Assembly: GCF_000340215.1 (NCBI RefSeq)
Contig: NW_006921537.1
Span: 895,011-959,010 of the forward strand
Reading direction: 5' to 3'
Length of the DNA: 64,000 bases
From: Pseudocercospora fijiensis CIRAD86
Taxonomy: Eukaryota; Ascomycota; Dothideomycetes; Mycosphaerellales; Mycosphaerellaceae
Shown here: positions 55,682 to 64,000 of the stretch, piece after piece
How positions within the stretch are numbered: position 1 is the first letter of the stretch
Layout of the letters: each line of letters starts with the position of its first letter
Translations under genes and position numbers: made by a program
The notes under the pieces: generated by a model
The model's database searches: none
The model's input: only the letters and a program-made list of their open reading frames with translations
What the model was told of the DNA's origin: nothing

Positions 55682-56907
55682 TTTGATGATATTTGGAAGT
55701 CTTTCGTGTGAAGTGCTGACAGTTCGATGGTGAGTGTTAACATTGAATGTGGGATGTCAAGAAGATAAATAGCTGGCGCTACAATGTTGATTGCAGCCGT
55801 TTGTCTGCTAGTTCCGTGAAGTGAGGACTAGAAATGGCTGGAATGGTAGAGCAGTTAGGCAGGCCTGTCCTTCTCACAGCTCTCTGCCTAGGGTCAACTC
55901 TCAGCACATAGTTCCTACCTAGATACTTGTTTCCTCTTGTCAAGGAAAGCTCCCAGGTGCCTCTTGTTCTTTACCTATATGCCGCAAAATCCGCAGCAAA
56001 GTCTGCTTCGACGAAAGTTACCAATGATGCTGAGTCCCAGGTACCGAAGCGACCGACACGTACTAATAAGCGTTTTCAAGAAACAGGTCGCCAGTTCGCC
56101 TACCCATTCATCTTCGACAACACGAGCAAATCGGCCCGGCTTCGAGGCGAATCTGAATAGAGCGAGCACCTACTAGGCATCCGCGAATCTGAACTTGACC
56201 AAGTTTTGTAAAAGTGCATGCGCAAGAGGTGGAAAGAAGAGCTCTCTCGAACTGGTGAGCTTTCGCTTGGGTGCTGGTGCTGGTGCAGATCTTCGATGAA
56301 GCAACGCAGCTTTTGATACGTGCAGGGCGTCGTATTTGAGGGTAAATCGGGGAAGAGACTCATTGTGGACGGTTCCAACTTCCGGGAGTCTGTTGGTCTT
56401 GTCTAACCTGATTAGCGTGATTGCGTCGTCCGGCAAGAGCGAAGGGACTGATGAAGGTCGAATATCACATACTTTAGCAAACTCAAGGCAAGTGCTTCGA
56501 GATGTCTCAAGAAGTTCGCCAAAAGAGTCCATGACTGAAGCGTGCATGCGCAAGACAATAGTTCTGAGCATTATTCGTGAGATATAAGACGATGAGGTCA
56601 AATTCCCTGCGAAGACAAAGCATGATCATGTGAAGCAGAAGTGGAATAGAAGACTGGACTGAAGATTTCCTTTTCGTTTTACATCTGTGTCAGATTGTAA
56701 CCAAGATATGTGATCCACGTGTCAGTCATCTCCATCACAAAGGTGACGACCGATACCTGTCTTTCCCACTGTGCCAGATGAGATCCTCATCGCAGGAGGA
56801 AGGCGCGTGCCTCTGTCTAGGCATGCCCATCATCAACACAACAAAGTCGAACTTAAGAACCACAAACGCTATCACTAGATCATCAATCGCCGCTCACTCG
56901 CTTTCTT
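55682..56907. other. Intergenic with one doubtful 142-codon frame
   Basis: The minus-strand frame 56601-56173 (142 aa, starting MTSSSYISRIMLR) has plausible composition but no family motif; I rate it below one in three as a gene. The rest shows nothing. Confidence 0.3.
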
Positions 56908-59254
56908 TCAATGCGCACTCAAAGGTTCGCCATGAGTTTGTTGTCCACTAGAAGGAGCACCGTCAGCCGTGATAGGCCTCTCAATAGATAAAGACTTTGA
57001 GCCATTGATACCAGTAGCATGTCCAGTGAGTTCCTTAATTTCCTCCCCAATCTTCTCATGTTCCGTAAAGGGGTCATACATCCTAGCACGGATGTATTCA
57101 TCGAGCTCTTCATCCGAAAGATTTCGGAGAGCGAGTTCACGATCCATGCCGTCCTTTTGTGCGGCACGGATGACAACGCGAGTCACGACGACGGACACTT
57201 CGCGAATGCGGCGGATGTCGGGGTATAGCCAGTTATCGGCCACTTCTGAGGGTAAGAGCGATGTTGAAAGACCTTCGGCGGATGCGTAGATCATGTTTTG
57301 GGTGACGTTGACCGATTTCGAGAGAATAGCACCGAGGCCGATTCCCGGGAAAACTGTTCCGTGTCAGTATTCCGATTTGCGGTAGACTTGATGTGCGTCT
57401 GGCGATACTCACCATACATGTTGTTGCCCTGGCCAGGAGTGAGGTCCTTGCCTTCCCAGTTGAGGGTTGGGAATGGCGAACCGGAAGCGAACAAACACTT
57501 GCCCTTGGTGTATTTGATCGCTTCCTCGAATGTGCATTCGGACTTGCTTGACGGGTTGGAAAGTGGGAAGATGACCGGCTTGTCGTTTAGTTCTGCCATG
57601 CGCTCCAGAATCTTGGGTGTGAAAGCGCCACCGATTGTGGAGAGACCCATCAGAATAGTTGGCTTGACGTATTCCACAACCTCTTCGAGAGTCTTGTATT
57701 GTTGGCCGTTGTTATCGTCACGAGCGAAGTAGAGCTTGTGCTCGGCGAGCTTGCCAGGTCTATCCAGAGCGACCATACCTTGGGAGTCAACGAGCCAGAA
57801 TCGCTTCCGGGCCTCATCCTCAGACAGGCCCTCCTTCATGAAGAATTCAGTCAGCTGTTTAGCAACACCGACACCGGCACTGCCGGCGCCGAGAAAAACA
57901 GCACGCTGATCGGCTGGGGCTACACCGGACTGCTTGACAGCGTTGATGAAGCCGCCCAATATGACAGCGCCGGTACCCTGGATGTCGTCGTTGAACATGG
58001 TGTAGGTGTCCTGATATCTTTCGAGAGATGGGAATGGGTTCTTGAAGTCCTCATACTGGATGACAATGCTTGGCCATCGCTCGGTGAGAGCAGCCATCAT
58101 TTCATCAAGGAATTCCTTCTCCTCTTCGGCAGTGACTTTAGGCCTCCTGCTACCAAGGTATAGAGGGTCGTTTCTGGAAGCCTCATTACTCGTCCCGAGA
58201 TCCAAGCAGAGTGGGAGTGTCCTCAATGGGTGGATACCGGCGCAGGCAGTGTAGAGGGAGAGCTTTCCGACTGGAATTCCCATGCCGTTTACACCAAGGT
58301 CGCCAAGACCCAAGATGCGGGAACCGTCAGTGACGACAGTAATCTCGACATCGTGAGGCCAGTTTTGGATGACCGAGTGAAGATGCCCCTTGTCCTCGTA
58401 CGAGAGGTAGAGACCTGTGTGGTGTCAGAATGTAGGTGTGAGACAGTGCGTACAGCACTCACCCTCTGGCTGTGTGTACAACTCCGACCATCTTTGGCAC
58501 GCCTCGCCTACAGTAGGGGTGTAAATGAGAGGAGTGAGCTCCTGTCGATTTGTTAACCTCGTACTCTGTTCCCAGCATCTTTCTCAAGGTGTGCTCACCT
58601 TGATGTTCTCTGACAACAATCGGTAGAAGAGGTGGACGTTCGTGTTGCGAAGGACGGAGAGATATTGGTACTTCTCAATTGGCGTCTCCCGCGAGTTGAG
58701 AATGGCAAGACCTTGCGGGAGGTGTCAGATCACTTTTGCTCATCCGACTCAATGCCTCGACTTTCACTCACATCGCTTGAGCTGGTTCTCGAATGTTTCG
58801 ACACCGGGAGGAGTCAGACCGTAGGTCTTGAGGTATTTTCGAGTTTCAATGGAATTTGAGGTGTCGTAGTCGGCTCTGGAGGGCCAAGACTTAGCATTGA
58901 GTGTCCTAGGTGAAAAAAATCTCATCTTGAATGTCTAGCTAAAAAGAAAACGTACGGAGCTGGGACATGTCTCCTCTCTGGAAGGTGGTGGTGGACCGCG
59001 GCATGCTTAAGATTCGCAGCTGGCAAGCTGGTGTTCTTGCTGTGAGTCGCCATTCCCGCAGTCGTCGAGGAAGGTGCGGTAGTCTTGCTAAGGTTTCGTC
59101 TTGTGAGAGCTCGATGTTCCGAGGCTCGGCTGGATTGGTGCCTTTTGGAGGGAGTGACGAGCGAAGTAGCTGGTACAAAAGTAGCTACAGCTGATCGAGC
59201 AAGACAGGAGGCACTAGAAATGCTAGGGAAAGTTGTGGGGCGAGGGAGAGGCAT
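56908..59254 (-). CDS. NAD-dependent malic enzyme, probably mitochondrial
   Basis: Oxidative decarboxylation of malate to pyruvate. Six exons: 59254-58956, 58875-58772, 58711-58599, 58541-58463, 58414-57413 and 57353-56908, giving 680 aa. Exons 2-6 match the family closely: KTYGLTPPGVETFENQLKRC, TPLIYTPTVGEACQRW (catalytic Tyr), VTDGSRILGLGDLGVNGMGI, FNDDIQGTGAVILGG (metal-binding Asp), VFLGAGSAGVGVAKQL (Rossmann GxGxxG), PLSNPSSKSECTFEEA, and VFPGIGLGAILSKSVNVTQN across the last intron. Exon 1 is less sure. The frame starting MPLPRPTTFPSISS is Arg/Ser-rich like a mitochondrial presequence and joins in phase, but an overlapping frame (ending GDMSQL) could also join if the next acceptor moved 2 nt. 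Confidence 0.92.
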
Positions 59255-60487
59255 GAGGAGGAGGGTGGAGGAAATCGGGACGCCTCGGGGTTGATAGCAA
59301 GCGCCGCTGTGATCACCAGGAGGGATTGTTGGCAGGTACGGCTCGCGTGTCAGACTCAGTCCGATGGGCTGAGCGGCGTATGAAACGGTGGAATGGAAGA
59401 GGATGGCCTTGGTGGCACTGGCGGCCGGTATCGACGGCACTGCAACGCGTCCACGAAACCTGAAGGATGTCAGGCGGGCTGGGACTTTTTTTGGCGTTGC
59501 GTTGCCAACGATAAGGCGGTGGAGCAGTCAGGAACAGGATCAGATCTGGGGTAGGCCAGGTCAGCTCAGCTCAGCCCAGCCCAGCAGAGCGTGTGAGCGT
59601 GTGAGAAGGCTCGTTGGTGTCAGCAGCATTGGGATCACCCACGAGAAGCGTCGATATTCTCGCTGTTATACGCTCTCGCAGTCCGATACAGGTCGATTTG
59701 CACCTCAACTGCATCCCGCATGCCCGGAATGTCTCAGCCAGAGCACGGCGGCAGGATAGCGGTGTGCCGCGCAACAATGGGTGCATTGCATTGCATTGCT
59801 CGTTCTGTGGGAGTTTTTTAATTTTCGGACCCTGAATCGTCCGCCGCTCCCCGGTCGGTCACGAGAACGAGCGCCTTTCGGCCTTTGAACGCTTGGAACA
59901 GTAGTCTTGGAGCACGGGCGCGGACGGGCAGTGTCGGAGAGCGAAAGCCAATGATGGACGCGGGGCCCTCTGAGCCATAAATAAAGATCAAAACGAAAAC
60001 GATTGTTTCACGCGCAGCACCGCAGCAGGAAGCTCGAAAGTTCACGATAACGAGCAAAGTAAAAGGACATCCAAGCTTTGGACAAGAGATGAAGGAGAAG
60101 GATTGTCACGTTGTGCGCACGTGCAGCAGGTCTTGGTATTCAAATTCGAAGCATGATGTGATGGCGCCTCAGGCCAGCCGGACTGAGCTCCGACCCGCCT
60201 GAGTGAGGTCACTGAGGTTCAAGTTGTGAGCAGGTGTGACGTACGCGCCCGCGTTCGCGACTGCCACCCGCGGAGGCGGAGGAGGTGGGAGGAGGCAGAG
60301 TGTGTATCTTGGACGACAGCAGGTGCTCATCACCATCGCCACCGCCATGCTCTCCTAGTCTTCATCATCACATCGGGCGAGAGCACTCACTGTACTCCAC
60401 CATTCGCCTGTTGTTAGAACTCCTGCTCGAAGCTGTTTGAAGCTCTTCTTGTTCCTGCTCTAGCCAGAGTACAGAAACGTTGACACG
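59255..60487. promoter_or_regulatory. Bidirectional region, malic enzyme / HAM1-like gene
   Basis: 1.23 kb between divergent start codons. It includes a short direct-repeat run of CAGCTCAG/CCCAG units (59557-59588) and a GC-rich stretch near 60240-60300. No gene recognised. Confidence 0.45.
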
Positions 60488-62719
60488 ATGTCGTTCCTTT
60501 CATCGTGCTTCGGGCGCGGACATGATATGTCGGAGCGAGAGCCTCTCTTGCCGCAATATGAGCAGGACACAGAACTGCAGCGGAAGCTGGCCCAGAAGCT
60601 GCACAGCTACCAGATGTACCGCGCCCTCTCCAGAGGATACATGCCAAGCACCGAACAGATCATCATCAATCTACGAACACTCCTTTCAAGCGATGTCCTC
60701 AATGCGGATAACGACGACCTGTCAAACAGTGGCAAGCGGCTGGTAACACAGACCAGAAAATGGATTCAGCAATTTATGGACCTACTTCAGCACAAGAACG
60801 ACAGAGATCAAATCCAAGACCTGATATGGTTCTTGAGCAAGAGCAGGATATCGGTCGACGTGGACGATATTTCGGTCAAGGCAAGAAAGAGCAAAGCCAA
60901 GGCAGATACAATTGCAGCATATCAAAGCCTCCAGACTGTGGGCTCATTACTGCTCACCAACTCTGACTTCCGAACCTTCCTTGCCGACCTCAACATCGTA
61001 GGTCGACAGGTCTTCAAGGACGCTGCCTTCACACTTTCGACAGTTGCTGAAGATGCCGGCAAGAAGATTGAGCCTTCAGAAGCGCAGAAGAACCAGATTG
61101 AGGAGCCAGGCAATGATGCAGGGCATGCCCCCACCACGAATGAGCTGGGTGAGAATGCTGCGGAAGTTGCGCAAGTTGTCGTGAATGGCACAGCGCAGGT
61201 TGCGAAGACTGCCGTAGAAAGTGCAAAGGAAGAGCTTTCGGGTGATGAGGGCAAGACGCTGCTCAATCGACTCAAGCAGGCTATCTTGAAACTGCAGAGA
61301 CGACCAGACTATTCAGAGTCGGTATCGACGCTGTCTCTGCTCATCAAGAGATACGCTATCGTCTACTCGCGTGCTTTGGAAGAGGTTGGCAAGACTGCGC
61401 AGAAAGACGTGCATGAGAATGAAGCTCTCGATCGAGCAATGCACAACATGTGGATTTTCATCACAAGTTTTGGCGACAAGAAGGAATGGGACAAGTCGAA
61501 GCAGCTGCTCGACCAGGTCATGAGTCACAAAGAGAAAGACCCCCAATTCGAGAGGTTGATGCAGGATACTGGAGACTCGCTGCAGAAGCTTTTGACTGAT
61601 CCGGACTTCCTAGATCACGCTGACGAGAAGTTCAACGAGCTGAGGGAAAAGAGTCAAAAGGTTGGCTCGGACAGCGACCTCAGCAAGGACATCCAGGCAC
61701 TGCTCCACCAAATCCAGGTGACATTTAACAGTGTTCTGCAAGACCAGCATATCCATAAGCTCATCACAACCACCATGCGTATCTTCAGAATCTTGTCACC
61801 GCTTGATCGGAACACGAACCCAGAGTTGCTACAGGACTCGATCAACGTATTTGTCCCTCTACTAGTCGCCGCTATCCAATACATCCCGATACCACGACTG
61901 GAGGTCAGCACTCCCGAAGCTGACATTCTGCTTGAGAACCTCATCATCGAACCCGGTCATACCGTCAACCAAACCTCCTTCCTACCCTACCGACTGAAGG
62001 TGGAGACCTACAACGACCTCGAAATCCGCAAGGCCAAATTCAGAACCACAACCGCAACCACAAACCTCATGACAATCAAGCTCGACGGCCTGTCCCTCCG
62101 AGCCGAAGAAATCGGCTTCTGGCTCCGCGCACACAAAGGCTTACTCCGCCTCGCAGATGAAGGAATCGCCAGTTTCGCCCTCGACGAACGCGGCATCGAC
62201 ATCCACATCGACGTAGAAATCTGTAAAGACCGTCTCGAACAAATCCTCACCTTGAAAGCCGTACGCGTCCACATCCACAAACTCAACTACCAATTACGAA
62301 AATCCAAATTCTCCTGGCTCATGTCCTGGCTCTTCAAACCTCTCCTCCGCCCCATCCTCCGCAAAACCATGGAAAAACAACTCGCCACCGCACTCGCAGA
62401 TTTCTTCCACGCCGCGAATCGGGAATTAGTCTACGCTCGTGAACGTCTTCGCGCAACAAGGATCAGCGAACCCAAGGACATTCTCACATTTTTCAAAGCC
62501 GTTGCCGCGAGACTGACTCCCGCCGAAGACCCGGATTTGTATACTCGAGTGGGGATCGCGCAGCCTGGGAAAGGTGTTTTCAAGGGAGTTTATGCTCCGG
62601 GGAGTGTGGTCAAGGTTTGGAATGAGGAGGCGACGAGGGCTACGGAGAGAATTGAAGAGTTGGAGGAGGCGGGGTGGAGGAATGAGATTTTTGATACGCA
62701 TGTGCTGAGTTTGACGTGA
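60488..62719 (+). CDS. HAM1-like protein (HAM1_N + HAM1_C)
   Basis: Single exon, 743 aa. The helical N-terminal half (KLHSYQMYRALSRGYMPSTE then QIIINLRTLLSSDVLN; long charged helices through about residue 420) is followed by a C-terminal domain. That domain has alternating hydrophobic strands (LMTIKLDGLSLRAEEIGFWL, then FALDERGIDIHIDVEICKD and VRVHIHKLNYQLRKSKFSW), as in the HAM1 C-terminal family. The strand pattern resembles lipid-binding TULIP/BPI folds, which would suggest lipid transfer; that is inference from pattern only. The N-terminus carries an acidic dileucine motif (EREPLLPQ). Confidence 0.85.
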   Translation: MSFLSSCFGRGHDMSEREPLLPQYEQDTELQRKLAQKLHSYQMYRALSRGYMPSTEQIIINLRTLLSSDVLNADNDDLSNSGKRLVTQTRKWIQQFMDLLQHKNDRDQIQDLIWFLSKSRISVDVDDISVKARKSKAKADTIAAYQSLQTVGSLLLTNSDFRTFLADLNIVGRQVFKDAAFTLSTVAEDAGKKIEPSEAQKNQIEEPGNDAGHAPTTNELGENAAEVAQVVVNGTAQVAKTAVESAKEELSGDEGKTLLNRLKQAILKLQRRPDYSESVSTLSLLIKRYAIVYSRALEEVGKTAQKDVHENEALDRAMHNMWIFITSFGDKKEWDKSKQLLDQVMSHKEKDPQFERLMQDTGDSLQKLLTDPDFLDHADEKFNELREKSQKVGSDSDLSKDIQALLHQIQVTFNSVLQDQHIHKLITTTMRIFRILSPLDRNTNPELLQDSINVFVPLLVAAIQYIPIPRLEVSTPEADILLENLIIEPGHTVNQTSFLPYRLKVETYNDLEIRKAKFRTTTATTNLMTIKLDGLSLRAEEIGFWLRAHKGLLRLADEGIASFALDERGIDIHIDVEICKDRLEQILTLKAVRVHIHKLNYQLRKSKFSWLMSWLFKPLLRPILRKTMEKQLATALADFFHAANRELVYARERLRATRISEPKDILTFFKAVAARLTPAEDPDLYTRVGIAQPGKGVFKGVYAPGSVVKVWNEEATRATERIEELEEAGWRNEIFDTHVLSLT

Positions 62720-63233
62720 GGGAAACCAAAGAGCTGCTTCTAATGGGCTAAGATTGATTTTATTATGATATGATATGACGAAGGAAAAGAGAAAAAATTA
62801 TGTACAGCACGAGGGAACTTGAACTCGGGATCAGATACTGTAGTGTAAGATTGAGAATGCAATGCTTTTCAAGAATCTCGCCACTTATGCACGCTTTCCT
62901 TCTCACCGAGCTGATTGCGCTAAATCTCATAGCATTCGACCTGGTAAAGATAGAAAGACAGCTGAAGAGAGCAGATATAGGAAGCTTTCTTTGTACTGAC
63001 AAGTTCAGAGCACACCACATTAGTGGAATTACTGCTCTGCGAGTATGTGTGGTACTGTACGTATGTGCACTGTTTCTACTATGCATGCATGCACATGCTA
63101 AAAAGCCTCATCATCATGAAAGTCATTGCTGAAGGCAGAATCTTGGTATGCCCTGCAAATCAAAGACGCATCACTCCTGTCAGACGTGATGCAATATATG
63201 CCGAGCGCTCAAACCATTCTTAAAACGCTTCGC
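62720..63233. other. Convergent 3' region, no gene recognised
   Basis: About 510 bp between two converging genes. AT-rich near 62757-62800; only motif-free short frames. Confidence 0.5.
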
Positions 63234-64000
63234 TCAAGCACAAAGCAACTCCTCGGCAAAATCATCCAAATAGATGATCTTGAACCTCCCATCCCAAGCA
63301 TTAACCCAATCGCTCTTCAAATACGTCTTGCTGATATTCTTGCTCCAAGACACGAGCTCGACGCTCCAACCCTTCCTCAAAGCACGCTCGACCATCGCCA
63401 TGAAACCGTCGCTATATTCTGCGAGAGCGGCATCGCCGGTCGCGAGAACGATGGTTGATGGCTCCTCATAGTCGAGGAGGGAATGCGAGATTTTCAGATG
63501 CAAGATCTCATCGACGCCTTGCTCGATCATCTTGGCAGGTGCAAACTGAGGCAAAGACGTCTCCGTGCTGCTGCCTCCGATGTTGCCAAGAACCGAGTAT
63601 CGCGCTGTCGGAGAGGTCTGATGCTGCTGAAGTGCGCGATGAACCGGTGGCGCTTTCGCGCGCTTGCCATAACGCTGTGCATCGAGGTCTTTGAAGTAGA
63701 TCTGTCGTTCTGTAAGTTCACGTGCTTTGTGAACTTTGTCCAGAATATTCATTTCGTAGCCAACATTCTTGGCTGTATCGAATGCTGGTAACCATGGGTT
63801 TGAGCCTGCCAGAACTCGCTTCGCCACGGGACGGCGGCGTTCCATGAGTAGTGCCAGGCTATCAAATGATAGGTTCGCTTGAGGCATGTGTTGAAGTGGG
63901 TGGATATTTCGGGCTTGTTTGAGTGCATCCATGAAGCCAATGAAAATATTACTGGCATCGACAAAGATATGAATTCCCTTGGGATCCTTGTTGTGAGACG
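63234..64000 (-). CDS. NYN/PIN-like ribonuclease-domain protein, partial (5' end beyond window)
   Basis: The frame is open from the stop at 63234 to the window edge (first full codon at 63998), so the start lies outside; at least 255 codons are visible. KGIHIFVDASNIFIGFMDAL is the first strand of an NYN/PIN-like nuclease with the leading Asp and Asn. Later, STIVLATGDAALAEYSDGFM carries the second acidic site (TGDAA), and LRKGWSVELVSWSKNISKTY is the following beta-alpha unit. This D...GD arrangement fits LabA/NYN-type RNases that act on RNA. The actual substrate is unknown. Confidence 0.8.
   Translation of the reverse strand, partial: SHNKDPKGIHIFVDASNIFIGFMDALKQARNIHPLQHMPQANLSFDSLALLMERRRPVAKRVLAGSNPWLPAFDTAKNVGYEMNILDKVHKARELTERQIYFKDLDAQRYGKRAKAPPVHRALQQHQTSPTARYSVLGNIGGSSTETSLPQFAPAKMIEQGVDEILHLKISHSLLDYEEPSTIVLATGDAALAEYSDGFMAMVERALRKGWSVELVSWSKNISKTYLKSDWVNAWDGRFKIIYLDDFAEELLCA

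Overview
The window is nuclear DNA of a filamentous ascomycete, most likely a Dothideomycete. The reasons are the short introns (about 47-90 bp, GTRNGT donors, CTRAC branch sites), compact genes that often share divergent promoters, Pezizomycotina families (ATG26-type sterol glucosyltransferase, ML/TRP flavin carrier, DUF2855, HAM1-like, 2EXR/F-box-like families), and a transposon island that has been through repeat-induced point mutation (RIP, CpA to TpA on both strands). I do not name a species.

Layout. Bases 1-7464 hold two minus-strand vacuole/autophagy genes: ATG26 and a PEP4-type vacuolar aspartic protease. Bases 7468-17754 are a nested, RIP-mutated transposon island. The outer element is a PIF/Harbinger-like DNA transposon with 30-bp terminal inverted repeats and a TAA target duplication. 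A 6998-bp Ty3/gypsy chromovirus-type LTR retrotransposon lies inside it in minus orientation, with 309-bp LTRs and an ATAAG target duplication. An unexplained plus-strand reading frame with three look-alike introns sits between the retroelement's pol and 3' LTR. Bases 19001-28319 hold a family 2 glycosyltransferase, an internally deleted MFS pseudogene, a NIF3-family protein, a BolA protein, two neighbouring F-box paralogues with a possible structured RNA between them, and a hypothetical protein. Bases 29729-41372 hold a small hypothetical protein, a flavin-carrier/TRP-like membrane protein, a metallophosphoesterase, a class I terpene cyclase divergent from an MFS transporter, and a secreted feruloyl-esterase-like enzyme. 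Bases 42606-51939 hold a small Cys-rich protein, a two-TM membrane protein, a TFIIIC 90-kDa-type subunit divergent from AP-2 sigma, a transcription-factor-like protein without a zinc cluster, and a cytochrome b561. Bases 52659-64000 hold a DUF2855 protein, a 2EXR/F-box-like protein, an NAD-malic enzyme divergent from a HAM1-like protein, and a partial NYN/PIN-domain protein that leaves the window.

Most genes are housekeeping or trafficking genes with no operon-like logic. The most suggestive functional pairs are terpene cyclase plus MFS transporter (a possible minimal secondary-metabolite locus) and ATG26 next to PEP4. The most unusual DNA is the transposon island. Exon limits of spliced genes were set by hand from splice consensus and reading-frame continuity. 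Gene names rest on recognised motifs, not on database searches.
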